From Alkaliphilus serpentinus (lineage in GTDB: Bacteria; Bacillota; Clostridia; Peptostreptococcales; Natronincolaceae), in NCBI RefSeq assembly GCF_009017255.1, contig NZ_WBZB01000025.1, positions 1-64,000 on the forward strand: a stretch of 64,000 bases of DNA, given 5' to 3'. Positions 17,937 to 27,779 of this stretch are shown in pieces. The notes beneath the pieces are model-generated. The model did no database searches. It was not told where the DNA came from and saw nothing but the letters and a program-made list of their open reading frames with translations. The translations under genes were made by a program, and so were the position numbers. Position 1 is the first letter of the stretch, and the number at the start of each line of letters is the position of its first letter.

Positions 17937-19421
17937 CTATTTCTCATCATAAAACTTAATGGTGTAGGCAGGCATTTCCAGCTGACCATCATCACAATTT
18001 AATATACATCTCTTATCATCCTTCGGCTTAATTACTTGATAGGATGTTCCTACTTCTGTTTTACCTCTTAAGGATTTATTTGAAATTCCCTTACTTAGCC
18101 AAGCTAGAAGGGTATTTCTTACATAGGCAGGAATCACTGGTAGGTTTTCAAAGCATATTTCATTATTTTTTATGTAAAGCTTTATTATTCCCTCTTCCCG
18201 CTGTCTCAGCTGTATCATCCTCTGCAGCATTTGATTTTTCCTCTGTCTGTTGTCAGGAATACTATTTCTTAAATTCTTTTCTTTATAATGTCTTATCCTT
18301 GGCTTAATGGTTAAAATCATTGGATCTTCATCGAAAACCCCGCTGTTTATGCTTTCTGTTTTTCTTTCAATATCCCCCTTGAAATGTCTGCTCTGGAATA
18401 TGCCAAAGGCAAGGGATGATAGATTATGGGCCTCTTCTATAGCTTTTGTGTTTAAAAACATCTGACAAAGTTTTTTATATTCTTCCTTTCTGTTAGCTGC
18501 GCTGTTTCTGCTTTCAACAATCTGAGCGGCATAGCGGGTTATTTTTCTTATTATTTCATTGGTCATATCGAATAGCTTTGAGGCCTCACTTACATCATTT
18601 ACAGTTCCCAAAAACCAATTCTTAAGGTTGGTCCATCTTCCTAGAATACTTTCCCACTGGAGCTCTAAAGGAGCTTCATTATCTATTCTTGGTATTGTCA
18701 GTCGATACTGGAAAACCTTTTTAAGAAGCTTTGTTACCATGTCTTCATCTAGCTTCATCAATATTTCCTCAATACCATAGGTGTTTTGCTGCAGACCCTT
18801 AACGAAATCTCTTAAATATGCAATGAACTTATCCTTAAACACCATAAAATCCCTAGTTTTCATCATTTCTTCTGCCTTAATGCTGTAAAGATCCCTTATA
18901 TAATCCTGATAGTTTTGGTTTAGCCTAATAAAATCACTATTTAAATCTCTCCACCATAAATCAACTGCTGAATCATCAGCCTCCAGTAGGGTAGTTATCC
19001 TCATAAGATGCTCTTTTATTCGTTCTAGCAAGGAGGGCTCTAGAGAGGCTCCCTCAACAAAGAGGTTTTCTAGCTTTACTGTCATGCGCTCTATCTCTAC
19101 CGAGTACTCTGATAATTTATATCGGAACTGTTTATTTTTAAATTCTTCAACAGTCTTAGCCTTTTTAGTATCCTGCATTGGCATCAGGTTTCCCCACTCC
19201 ACCAGTGCATCTAGGTCATTCTTCAGTTGATCCATAGAATACTCTTTAAAATAAGGGTATAGTTTCAGCTCTTCCATTACCTCTTCTTTATACATCCAAT
19301 ATTTGATTTTTTGGTATTGCATGTAAAAGGTGCGTATGATGCTCCTATATCGCCAAGAGTTCTCAGTAGTGAGATATTTGGTTTCAATTATTGGTTTTAA
19401 AACCTTTTCATTTATTGACAT
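17937..19421 (-). CDS. jetA: Wadjet JetA, kleisin-like subunit (type II, TIGR02677-like)
   Basis: About 494 residues, first gene of the operon. The start is ATG 19421 because AAGGAG lies 7 nt upstream; the frame is open to 19472 but lacks a site there. The N-terminal YLTTENSWRYRSIIRTFYMQYQ is characteristic of TIGR02677. JetA is the kleisin that closes the JetC ring and links to JetB and JetD. The four-gene order jetA-jetB-jetC-jetD with the TIGR02677-2680-like set identifies Wadjet type II. Confidence 0.88.
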   Translation of the reverse strand: MSINEKVLKPIIETKYLTTENSWRYRSIIRTFYMQYQKIKYWMYKEEVMEELKLYPYFKEYSMDQLKNDLDALVEWGNLMPMQDTKKAKTVEEFKNKQFRYKLSEYSVEIERMTVKLENLFVEGASLEPSLLERIKEHLMRITTLLEADDSAVDLWWRDLNSDFIRLNQNYQDYIRDLYSIKAEEMMKTRDFMVFKDKFIAYLRDFVKGLQQNTYGIEEILMKLDEDMVTKLLKKVFQYRLTIPRIDNEAPLELQWESILGRWTNLKNWFLGTVNDVSEASKLFDMTNEIIRKITRYAAQIVESRNSAANRKEEYKKLCQMFLNTKAIEEAHNLSSLAFGIFQSRHFKGDIERKTESINSGVFDEDPMILTIKPRIRHYKEKNLRNSIPDNRQRKNQMLQRMIQLRQREEGIIKLYIKNNEICFENLPVIPAYVRNTLLAWLSKGISNKSLRGKTEVGTSYQVIKPKDDKRCILNCDDGQLEMPAYTIKFYDEK

Positions 19422-19677
19422 AAAATTGCTCCTTATATAATTCATTGTGCTATAATTAATTACTTTATCCATAAGCTATTAAGCTATAGCTTAGTTTAAA
19501 TTAGTAACCTTCTATTATTATAACATTGTATTTGTAAAAATTTAAGGTAAGTTGTAGAAGAACCCATAGACTGGGCAAAATGCCTCCCAAACCCAAAAAC
19601 AATCTGATTATGTCAGATGGTAATTGCTACTTATAATTCTACTTTCTGAAACCTTTATTCTTCACTGATTCCTATTT
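19422..19677. other. Intergenic region upstream of jetA
   Basis: No gene seen. A TATAAT at 19522-19517 (minus) with a weak TTAAAT -35 at 17 bp could be the jet promoter. Around 19560-19625 there are no clear repeats. The U32 gene ends at 19678. Confidence 0.4.
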
Positions 19678-22068
19678 CTATTCCACTCCCCTATAATAAT
19701 GTCCTCTGGTGAATTCCTTAATAAAGGCTGGCTTTTTATCGCCGCTACTATCAAAGGCTGCTTCCATTAGTTGACCAATTTCCTGAGGTGATTCAGTGGT
19801 TATACTGAGGTTTAAGGGAGCTGGTTTAAGTTTTTTTAGGTCCTTTAATTTATCAAGCATATAAAGGGGCTGTGAATTTAATATAATGGTTCTTCCCCAG
19901 CTGTCCTTTCCAAAGGGAAAGTCGATTTTCTTTTCATCCTTTAGATACCAATTATAGCTATAGGTTTTTATGCTACAGCTATGGCAAAGGTTGTTACATT
20001 CCTTTCCTTCCCCCAAGGGACAATATTCAACAGTCATTACAGGTAGTCGGCCGTAGGCCATAACCTCTGCCTCTATTCCATCGGGAAGACTGATACTACC
20101 TAAACCCTTTAAATCTAATTCTGGTGATAATACCACTCCCTTTACTCCCCAAGCCTTTAATACCTCTAAGGAGGGGCTATTGAAGGGATTGATTGTATAA
20201 TCGGCAACTACAGGTATCTTAAGGATTCTAGTAGCAATATAGATTCCACTTAGATCACCAGCCATAATCCCATCGATGTCTATGTTTTTAATCTTATTGA
20301 TATATTCCTTGTTATTTTCCTCCCGCATAATATTGGAGCTTCGATAATAGATCTGCCACCCCTCCTCCTTACAATGGTTGCTGGCCTGCAGTAGGGTATT
20401 AATATCTCCATAGTAGATTCTAGATATTCTATGATCCTGTAAAGCCTGTAGCTTGTCGATATTGTCAACCCTTACTGCTATATCAGGAGAAGCTTTAAGA
20501 CTGAGGCCTTCACTTTTATGGGATATAAATTCAACAGCCTCCACTTTCCTTCTCTTATTTCTGTTTTTTCTAATATTAGATAACTCATCAATTGCTTCTC
20601 TTCTGAGGCTGTTAATGACAGATATGGGTACTGCAACACCCTCTTCTAGATGAATATTGAGTTCTTTAAATAGGTAGGGGGTATTTCCTAGCTTATTTAG
20701 GTTTTCCCTCACCCTTTCTTCAGTTATGGGTTGATTTTTTGCCCTTTCAACTATAAAGCTGGATTCTTTATAGAGGGTGTTACCAGCATCATCCCAGATG
20801 TACAGCTTCATGGTTTCATCCAAGGTGATGGTTGCCTCTCCACTGATTTTGATTTTCTTCCCTTCATCTCTATAGGTTTCCTGAAGCTCCTTTATCAGAT
20901 GAACATCGTGGGTTTTAAATACCCTATCTCCAATCTTCATGTTACCCTTTATTTCTATATCAACTAAATCGCCGGCTTTTCCTTCTTCCACTTGTTTTTG
21001 ATTTATGTATATTGCAGAAATTAAGCCACCGATATTCTCTGCTCCATGGATTTCTATTCCATCTCCCTTTGATAAGGGCTTTTCCAATAGGATGGAAATT
21101 CTGTTTCTTCCCTTAAGGGCCTTCACCTTTCCTATGAAAACCCCTCTATTACCAGGCTTTTCGGTGTTGATAACCTCTTGGTAGGAGCTACCTAATATAT
21201 AGCCCTTGGTAAATTTTCTGTTGAAGATTTGTTCCATTTCAGCTTCAGCCTTTGGGTTTTTATGAAGACTTCCGACTTTTAAATACTCATCTATGGCCCT
21301 TCGATAGTTCCTTACAATAGAAGCCACGTATTCAGGCTTCTTCATCCTTCCCTCTATTTTTAAGGATGAAACTCCACTGTCTATTAATTGATCCAACTGC
21401 TGAAGGGTATTTAAGTCTCGCATACTTAAATGATAAGCATTTTCTGTTGATTTCTTAGCGGATAGTAGCTGATAGGATCTTCTACAGGGTTGGGCACATC
21501 TACCTCTATTGCCACTTCTTCCTCCAATAAAGCTACTCATTAGACATTGGCCTGAATAGGATACGCAAAGGGCTCCATGAACAAAAATCTCTATCTCCAC
21601 GCCAGTTTTTCGATGAATTTCTTTTATTTCATTCAGAGGAACCTCCCTAGCCAAAACCACCCTTTTAATCCCAAGCTCCTTCACCATTTCTACTCCATAA
21701 GAGTTGTGGAGGGTCATTTGGGTGCTGGCATGAAGCTCAAAGTCTGGAAAGGCTTTAGAAACAACCGAAAGAACCCCAATATCTTGAATGATTAGAGCGT
21801 CTACATCAATGCTATATAGATAGGCAACATAGTCTAATAGATGATTCATCTCGAAATCCTTAATCAATGTATTAATGGTTACATAAACCTTCATATCCCG
21901 GATATGGGCATATTCCACAGCTTCCTTAAGGGTTTCCCGATCAAAATTTGAAGCATAGGCCCTTGCGTTAAAGGCTTGTCCCCCCAGGTATACGGCATCG
22001 GCACCACTTTGGAGGGCTGCCTTTAAGGCTTCATAGCTTCCAGCAGGGGCTAATAATTCTATGGTCAA
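19678..22068 (-). CDS. U32 peptidase-family protein (RNA hydroxylation type, RlhA/TrhP-like)
   Basis: About 796 residues. The N-terminal ELLAPAGSYEALKAALQSGADAVYLGG barrel start, the HASTQMT strand and the cysteine set C..SGQC...GNRGRCAQPCR are hallmarks of U32 proteins. The long form with a C-terminal extension resembles RlhA, which makes 5-hydroxycytidine in 23S rRNA; TrhP homologues act on tRNA. Despite the family name, RNA modification rather than proteolysis is the established role. The start is uncertain: TTG 22068 fits AAAGGCAG upstream, TTG 22098 does not. Confidence 0.85.
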   Translation of the reverse strand: MTIELLAPAGSYEALKAALQSGADAVYLGGQAFNARAYASNFDRETLKEAVEYAHIRDMKVYVTINTLIKDFEMNHLLDYVAYLYSIDVDALIIQDIGVLSVVSKAFPDFELHASTQMTLHNSYGVEMVKELGIKRVVLAREVPLNEIKEIHRKTGVEIEIFVHGALCVSYSGQCLMSSFIGGRSGNRGRCAQPCRRSYQLLSAKKSTENAYHLSMRDLNTLQQLDQLIDSGVSSLKIEGRMKKPEYVASIVRNYRRAIDEYLKVGSLHKNPKAEAEMEQIFNRKFTKGYILGSSYQEVINTEKPGNRGVFIGKVKALKGRNRISILLEKPLSKGDGIEIHGAENIGGLISAIYINQKQVEEGKAGDLVDIEIKGNMKIGDRVFKTHDVHLIKELQETYRDEGKKIKISGEATITLDETMKLYIWDDAGNTLYKESSFIVERAKNQPITEERVRENLNKLGNTPYLFKELNIHLEEGVAVPISVINSLRREAIDELSNIRKNRNKRRKVEAVEFISHKSEGLSLKASPDIAVRVDNIDKLQALQDHRISRIYYGDINTLLQASNHCKEEGWQIYYRSSNIMREENNKEYINKIKNIDIDGIMAGDLSGIYIATRILKIPVVADYTINPFNSPSLEVLKAWGVKGVVLSPELDLKGLGSISLPDGIEAEVMAYGRLPVMTVEYCPLGEGKECNNLCHSCSIKTYSYNWYLKDEKKIDFPFGKDSWGRTIILNSQPLYMLDKLKDLKKLKPAPLNLSITTESPQEIGQLMEAAFDSSGDKKPAFIKEFTRGHYYRGVE

Positions 22069-22110
22069 AGTAAACAACTGCCTTTCGTATAAACTCAAAT
22101 GTTGAATGAG

Positions 22111-22279
22111 GAATGTTGAATGTTGAATTCAGGTAGCTTCGAGTAAATCGAAGGAATTAGTTGATAAAACATTAAAAAGCGGTTAGATACTTGATGTAAA
22201 AATGAAACTAATGAATTACTTAATATCTTGAAAGTAATTTGAAAAGCAAATTACTACATAAATTCAACATTTAACATTT
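22111..22279. repeat. Short element with iterated inverted ends
   Basis: GAATGTTGAATGTTGAATTC at 22111-22130 is mirrored by AATTCAACATTTAACATTT at 22261-22279, about 150 bp apart. The ends are built from repeats of a GAATGTT unit. Similar iterated motifs recur near 62350-62640. It looks like a small non-coding mobile or slippage-derived repeat. Confidence 0.5.
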
Positions 22280-22303
22280 ATCATTCTTTTTTTATAGATG
22301 GCT

Positions 22304-22341
22304 ATAAAAAAAGTAGCAATATTATTATATCACTACTTTTA
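22304..22341 (-). terminator. Intrinsic terminator after zapA
   Basis: Minus-strand AAAAGTAGT and GCTACTTTTTTT pair around an A/T-rich loop, followed by further T residues. Located 18 bp downstream of the zapA stop. Confidence 0.7.
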
Positions 22342-22358
22342 CATACTAATAAATTAAA

Positions 22359-22901
22359 TTAGAACTTTTTGGTGTTTTCCAAATAGTCCTCAATTTGCTT
22401 TCGGGCTTCCACCAGCTTAATCTGGTTCTCGAAGAGCTTATTCTGAAGATCGTTGATAATCTCTTCAGCTTTATTAAGGTTTACTTCCTTTTCATTAAGG
22501 CTCTCCCTTAAACTGATCACTTCATTTTGATGATTATCCTTAAAGGCCATTAGATACTTCAACCGTTCCTCCAGCTTAAAGATTTCAGCATCCTTGTCCT
22601 CTAAGACCCTATTGGCTGCATCTAGATCTTCCTTTGCCTTTTCAAGCTCATTTAAGGGGGCATTAACCTGCGTCTGAAGACCATTCATTTGATCCTTCAG
22701 CTTTAAATATTGGTCAGCAATATTAATAGATGTTAAAACTGCAATCATGGCGGTACTTAGCCGCTTATTTCCTCTTGCAATTTCCTCCATTTGATCATCC
22801 ACATAGCTGCCAACCTTAAGTAGATACTCCTTTGGCTCTGATCCAACAATAGGGTATTCTTGTCCATTAATTTTGATAAGAATTTTATTTTTTCCCTTCA
22901 T
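22359..22901 (-). CDS. zapA: Cell division protein ZapA with extended coiled coil
   Basis: A 180-residue protein. The first 90 residues match ZapA (INGQEYPIVGSEPKEYLLKVGSYVDDQMEEIA, then AVLTSINIADQYLKL), a promoter of FtsZ bundling. The rest is a heptad-rich coiled coil much longer than in the roughly 85-110-residue classical ZapA; such extended forms are common in Clostridia. ATG 22901 follows GGGGAAG with good spacing. It lies downstream of pheT, a frequent clostridial arrangement. Confidence 0.9.
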   Translation of the reverse strand: MKGKNKILIKINGQEYPIVGSEPKEYLLKVGSYVDDQMEEIARGNKRLSTAMIAVLTSINIADQYLKLKDQMNGLQTQVNAPLNELEKAKEDLDAANRVLEDKDAEIFKLEERLKYLMAFKDNHQNEVISLRESLNEKEVNLNKAEEIINDLQNKLFENQIKLVEARKQIEDYLENTKKF

Positions 22902-23032
22902 AAATATCTTCCCCTTTAAATGGTTTGTTATCTCCCATCAACTATCTATTTCTTGAAAAAGGTTAAATATCCTTCAAGATTTATGAATTTTTTAAAGGAT
23001 TAAGACTGAAGGGACCTTAATCCTTTAAAAGC

Positions 23033-25429
23033 TTAATCCCTTAGGGTACCACCAAGCTGTTGGGTAATGGTGTCAACTATTGTTTCATGAACCTTGTTAA
23101 CATCCTCATCCGTTAGGGTTCTTTCCTTGTGTCTATAGGTTAAGGTGTAGGCAACACTCTTGCAACCCGCTGGTACCTGATTACCCCTATAAACATCAAA
23201 TAGCTTAAAGCTTTCAAGGATTTTTCCACCCTTGTCACTGATGATTTTTTCAATTTCCCTTACATAGAGATCTTCCTTCACTACGATGGCAAAGTCTCTG
23301 GTGATGGCAGGATATTTGGGTAGGGGTTGATATAGTTTATCCAGCCTTGTTAGGGCCATTAGAATACTAAAGTCCAATTCGGCACAATAGCATTTTTTAT
23401 GGATATCGTAATTTTCAAGAACTGAAGGATGCAATTCCCCCAAAACTCCGGCAACCCTATCATGAATCATAAGATTGGCACATCTACCTGGGTGATAGGT
23501 TGGATGATGCTTTTCAACCTCATAGCTGTAATCCTTTATACCCATGCCATCCAAAAGGGTTTCAATAACTCCTTTTAGAGTGTAGAAGTCTTCCCCTTCC
23601 CCATAAACACCAAGAACTAGATTTGGAATTTCATAGGGTAGCTCTTTACTTTCCTCTGATTTTGGGATAAATATTCTACCCAGCTCAAAGGCTCTAACCT
23701 CTTCATTCTTACGATTAAAATTTCTAGATAAAATATCCAACATATTAGGTAGAAGGCTGGTTCTCATGACACTGGTCTCATCCCCCAGTGGGTTTATTAG
23801 CCTTACAAAGTTTCGTTTAATACTGTCTGCTGGCAACAATATTTTTTCTACGCTTTTAGGGCTTACAAAGGAATAGCTAAGAACCTCATTAAAGCCCATA
23901 GAGTTCAATTGACTTTTGGCAAGCTCCTCCATCAATTGACCATTGGTCTTGCCACCAACGACAATATTCCCCCTTGCCATTGTCGGAACAATCTTATCGA
24001 AGCCATAAATTCTACCAATTTCCTCAACAAAGTCTGCCTCCATCTGAAGGTCATTCCTGAAGGTTGGTATATTTACTTTAATTTCTTCTCCCTCTTCAAC
24101 AGCTTCTATTTCAAGGGCCTTTAATATTTCCACCATGGCCTTTATAGATAAATCTGTACCCAATAACTGATTGATTCTATTAGGTCTTATGCTAGTTTGG
24201 ATGATTTCCTTCTTAGTTGGATAGACCTCCACCATTCCTTCTAATACTTCACCAATTTCAAGGTCTGTTATTAGCTGGCATACTCTATCGGCAGCAATAT
24301 CTGCCAAGTTAGGGTCCACACCCTTTTCAAATCTAGAGGATGCCTCTGTTCTTAGGTTAAGCCTTTTAGAGGTGCTTCTTATTAAATCGTTATTGAAGTT
24401 GGCAGATTCTAGCAAAATCCATTGAGTAGTCTCTGTAATCTCTGAATCCTCTCCACCCATGACACCACCTATGGCAAGGCTTCTTTCAGAATCGGTAATC
24501 ATAGTCATATCAGCATTCAGGATTCGATTAACTCCATCTAAGGTTTTGAATTCCTCCTGATCTTTAGCCTTTCTAATAATGATTGTATCCCCTGCGATCT
24601 TTTCTAAATCAAAGGCGTGGAGGGGTTGACCATACTCCAGCATCACATAATTGGTTACATCTACTACATTGTTAATGGGACGAACTCCGGCCTTCATGAG
24701 CCTTTGTTGCATCCATTGGGGAGATTGTTGAATTTTTACATTTTTAATCACTTTAGCCACATATCTTTGACAACCCTCTACATCCTCAATCTTAACCTTA
24801 ATTTTCTCAGCTGCCTTTTCCTTACCTTCCTTTAGCTGTATCTCAGGATATTTTAACTTTGTACCCAATGTTGCAGCTGCCTCTCTGGCCATTCCAAGCA
24901 TACTCAAGCAATCTGGGCGATTGGATGTAATTTCAAATTCTATGATTTCATCCTCAAAGGGGATTGCCTCCATAATATTCACACCAAGGGGGTATTCCTT
25001 ATCAAGAATCCAAATACCATCCTTTAGGGCTTCTGGGATAAGGTTCTTAGAAATTCCCATCTCCTCTTGAGAACACAGCATCCCTTCTGATGCCTCACCT
25101 CTAAGCTTACCCTTCTTTATTTTTAATCCACCCGCCAGCTTTGCACCATCTACTGCAACAGGGATATAATCTCCCTCTTTTATATTGGTGGCTCCCGTTA
25201 CAACTTGAAGCAATTGTTGGCCTATATTGATCTTGCATATAACCAGCTTGTCGGCATTGGGGTGGGGATTGATACTTTCAATTCTTCCCACAACAACCCC
25301 TTCAATTCCCTCTCCCATTTTTTCAATGGTTTCTACCTTCGAGCCAGACATTGTCATTTTATCTGCAAACTCTTTTGTATCTATGTCTATATTTACATAA
25401 TCCTTTAACCATCTTACAGGTACTAGCAT
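23033..25429 (-). CDS. pheT: Phenylalanine--tRNA ligase beta subunit
   Basis: A 798-residue protein of normal length. The N-terminal tRNA-binding (EMAP-like) domain (about 40-150) is followed by B3/B4 editing domains, B5 and a C-terminal ferredoxin-fold anticodon-binding domain (LPKYPAITRDFAIVV... to the end). It forms the alpha2beta2 synthetase with PheS and removes Tyr-tRNAPhe. It follows pheS with a 14-bp gap and shares its T-box leader. Confidence 0.99.
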   Translation of the reverse strand: MLVPVRWLKDYVNIDIDTKEFADKMTMSGSKVETIEKMGEGIEGVVVGRIESINPHPNADKLVICKINIGQQLLQVVTGATNIKEGDYIPVAVDGAKLAGGLKIKKGKLRGEASEGMLCSQEEMGISKNLIPEALKDGIWILDKEYPLGVNIMEAIPFEDEIIEFEITSNRPDCLSMLGMAREAAATLGTKLKYPEIQLKEGKEKAAEKIKVKIEDVEGCQRYVAKVIKNVKIQQSPQWMQQRLMKAGVRPINNVVDVTNYVMLEYGQPLHAFDLEKIAGDTIIIRKAKDQEEFKTLDGVNRILNADMTMITDSERSLAIGGVMGGEDSEITETTQWILLESANFNNDLIRSTSKRLNLRTEASSRFEKGVDPNLADIAADRVCQLITDLEIGEVLEGMVEVYPTKKEIIQTSIRPNRINQLLGTDLSIKAMVEILKALEIEAVEEGEEIKVNIPTFRNDLQMEADFVEEIGRIYGFDKIVPTMARGNIVVGGKTNGQLMEELAKSQLNSMGFNEVLSYSFVSPKSVEKILLPADSIKRNFVRLINPLGDETSVMRTSLLPNMLDILSRNFNRKNEEVRAFELGRIFIPKSEESKELPYEIPNLVLGVYGEGEDFYTLKGVIETLLDGMGIKDYSYEVEKHHPTYHPGRCANLMIHDRVAGVLGELHPSVLENYDIHKKCYCAELDFSILMALTRLDKLYQPLPKYPAITRDFAIVVKEDLYVREIEKIISDKGGKILESFKLFDVYRGNQVPAGCKSVAYTLTYRHKERTLTDEDVNKVHETIVDTITQQLGGTLRD

Positions 25430-25443
25430 CTTAATTCCTCCTA

Positions 25444-26463
25444 TTAAAATTGATTTAAGAAACGCATGTCATTCTCAAACAACAGACGAATATCATCAAT
25501 TTCATATTTATTCATAATTAAGCGGTCAATTCCCATACCAAAGGCAAAACCGCTGTAAATTTCAGGGTCTATACCACAGTTTCTAAGGACATTGGGGTGA
25601 ACCATTCCACACCCCAATAGCTCTATCCAACCGCTACCCTTACAAAAGCTACAGCCTTCACCTGCACATTTAAAGCAGCTGGCATCAACCTCAGCACTGG
25701 GTTCAGTAAAGGGGAAATTGTGGGGTCTAAACTTAACCTTTGTTTGGCTACCAAAGAAGTGTTTAACAAATACCTCCAGAGTTCCCTTTAAATCTCCTAG
25801 GGTTATTCCCTTATCTACAACTAAACCCTCCAATTGGTGAAACATTGGAGAATGGGTAGCATCCGGGGTATCATTTCTGAAGCATCTTCCTGGTGATATA
25901 ATCCTGATGGGAGGCTTCATTTTCTCCATGGTTCTAACCTGTACTGGTGAGGTTTGGGTTCTTAATAAAAGATCCTCTGTTATATAAAAGGTATCACTAA
26001 TATCCCTTGATGGATGATTTTTAGGTGCATTTAAAGCATCAAAGTTATAGTAGGCGGTATCTACCTCTGGCCCCTCCACCACCTTAAAGCCCATTCCGAT
26101 AAAGATGTTCTTGAGCTCATCCATCCCCTGAGTGATAGGATGCTTCTTACCAATTTTTACAGCCTTTCCTGGCATTGTAACATCAATAGCCTCTTTTTCT
26201 AATTTTTGTTGAAGTTCCTTTTCCTTCAACTGATCCTTGGCCTTTGAAAGAAGGTCTTCAATAGTTTCTCTAACCTCATTGGCAATCTTCCCAACAAGGG
26301 GTCTCTCTTCAGCAGAAAGGCTACCCATGCCTCTTAATACCTCTGTTAGCTCCCCCTTTTTGCCAAGATATTTAACTCTGGCCTTTTCCAACTCCTCTGT
26401 GGAAAGGGCCCTTTGAATCTCTTCACTGGCCTTTTGTTGCAGTTCTCTTAATTTTCCTTCCAT
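25444..26463 (-). CDS. pheS: Phenylalanine--tRNA ligase alpha subunit
   Basis: A 339-residue catalytic subunit. The N-terminal coiled coil leads into the class II core with motif 2 ([22 protein letters not shown]) and motif 3 ([15 protein letters not shown]). A cysteine-rich insert ([17 protein letters not shown]) looks like a zinc ribbon, as in many Firmicutes. Start ATG 26463 is chosen for AGAGGAG 7 nt upstream. Regulated by the upstream T-box. Confidence 0.99.
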   Translation of the reverse strand: MEGKLRELQQKASEEIQRALSTEELEKARVKYLGKKGELTEVLRGMGSLSAEERPLVGKIANEVRETIEDLLSKAKDQLKEKELQQKLEKEAIDVTMPGKAVKIGKKHPITQGMDELKNIFIGMGFKVVEGPEVDTAYYNFDALNAPKNHPSRDISDTFYITEDLLLRTQTSPVQVRTMEKMKPPIRIISPGRCFRNDTPDATHSPMFHQLEGLVVDKGITLGDLKGTLEVFVKHFFGSQTKVKFRPHNFPFTEPSAEVDASCFKCAGEGCSFCKGSGWIELLGCGMVHPNVLRNCGIDPEIYSGFAFGMGIDRLIMNKYEIDDIRLLFENDMRFLNQF

Positions 26464-26504
26464 TCTACTACTCCTCTCTAAAAATGTTTTCAAAAAATAT
26501 AAAA

Positions 26505-26730
26505 GCCTTCATCCCATAAGGGACGAAGGCATGCTCCGCGGTACCACCCTAATAGCGCATAATAGCACCACTCGTAATATATTTAACGGAATTACCCGGC
26601 AGGACCTACTACCATTTCAATCCTACAGCTCTGGAGTGAAATTCTATTGTACTTGTTATAAAGGTGCTTTCAGCCCAGTGGCACCTTCTCTCTAAAAAAC
26701 AGTCTACAATATACTTGTCTCCTTCTCTGC
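26505..26730 (-). promoter_or_regulatory. T-box leader (Phe) of pheST
   Basis: The minus strand carries the T-box sequence AGGGTGGTACCGCG (26550-26537). A terminator follows (GCCTTCGTCCC pairing with GGGATGAAGGC, 26530-26505) with a T-run before pheS. In Stem I, GAATTTCACTCC (26644-26633) presents TTC at 26640-26638 as the specifier, a Phe codon. Uncharged tRNA-Phe should favour the antiterminator and switch on pheST. Confidence 0.95.
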
Positions 26731-26767
26731 AAATAAGTATATGAATATGTTCATCAACACAAAATAA

Positions 26768-26857
26768 TTAATTCATAATCAGTTCTTTATAGATTAAATA
26801 GGCTGTTACGGATCCGGTAAGTTCAAAAATTCTCCAGAAAATTTCAGAGGTTTTCAT
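26768..26857 (-). CDS. YqzL-like microprotein (29 aa)
   Basis: ATG 26857 to TAA 26768, with AAGGAAGGAG 9 nt upstream, encodes 29 residues including FWRIFELTGSVTAYLIYKEL. The aromatic start, central TG and YLIYKE pattern resembles the tiny YqzL family of Firmicutes, whose role is unknown. It sits between the rRNA methyltransferase gene and the pheST T-box. The strong ribosome-binding site and family-like sequence argue that it is real despite its size. Confidence 0.75.
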   Translation of the reverse strand: MKTSEIFWRIFELTGSVTAYLIYKELIMN

Positions 26858-26966
26858 TATATTACACTCCTTCCTTAGCCATTATAGATTTATTATAGCA
26901 TAGGTTAAATGGCTTAACAAGGAGCTTTGCTGTTAGTTTTTAAGTTTTTTGAAATTTCTTACCATT

Positions 26967-27770
26967 TTATTGTTTTCCCTCTACTGCTTTATATATTAAG
27001 ATTGCTGCAGCTATAGAAGCATTAAAGGATTCAATTTTCCCATAAATAGGGATTTTAATTCTTTCATCGGCTTCCTCTAAAATCCTTTTGCTGATGCCGT
27101 TGGCTTCATTGCCGATAGCTATTGCAAACCGATTGCTATAATCTATATCTAGATATAGGGTTTTGGTATCAACATCACTGGCTATGAGCTTTATTTTCTT
27201 TTCTTTTAGAGTAGAGATCAGCTCTGCTTCGTCATCCTCCCATTGAATAACTGGTATATGAAATATGGCACCCATTGAGGCCCTTAGGGCTTTACTATTA
27301 TAGGGATCGACAGAGCCTTTAGTTAGAATAACACAATCTGCTCCAGCCCCTTCTGCTGTTCTGATAATGGTACCCATATTTCCAGGATCCTGAATTCTAT
27401 CAAGGGTCACAATAAATAGATTGTCTTTGTTAAAAAGCTTTTCTATATCAATGCTTTTTATACTTGCAACAGCTAATATACCCTGAGGATTTTCTGTATC
27501 TGAAAGCTTGTCCATAAGCTTATCATCAACTTTGTAGATTAAAAAATTATCCGATAGCCTAGTTAACAGCTGTGGTCCCCCATTGACCTTCAATAGCCCC
27601 TGGCTATAAAGAACCATTTCTAGATTTACGCCATTTCTTATGGCCTCCTCTAACATTCGTACTCCTTCAACCACAAATTGCTGTTGCCGTTGTCGATTCT
27701 TTTTAAGCTTTAAGCCATTTATGCTTTTGATTATGGGATTTCCTTCACTGGTGATGATTTGATCTACCAA
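26967..27770 (-). CDS. TrmH/SpoU-family RNA 2'-O-methyltransferase
   Basis: A 267-residue SPOUT enzyme. An N-terminal substrate-binding domain (QFVVEGVRMLEEAI) is followed by the SAM-binding knot: LDRIQDPGNMGTIIRTAEGAGAD, IAIGNEANGIS and ESFNASIAAAILIY. This resembles YsgA/RlmB-type methylases of 23S rRNA; the exact nucleotide is not deducible. It shares a cluster with the Ktr genes upstream and pheST downstream. Confidence 0.93.
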   Translation of the reverse strand: MVDQIITSEGNPIIKSINGLKLKKNRQRQQQFVVEGVRMLEEAIRNGVNLEMVLYSQGLLKVNGGPQLLTRLSDNFLIYKVDDKLMDKLSDTENPQGILAVASIKSIDIEKLFNKDNLFIVTLDRIQDPGNMGTIIRTAEGAGADCVILTKGSVDPYNSKALRASMGAIFHIPVIQWEDDEAELISTLKEKKIKLIASDVDTKTLYLDIDYSNRFAIAIGNEANGISKRILEEADERIKIPIYGKIESFNASIAAAILIYKAVEGKQ

Positions 27771-27779
27771 TTAAATCAC

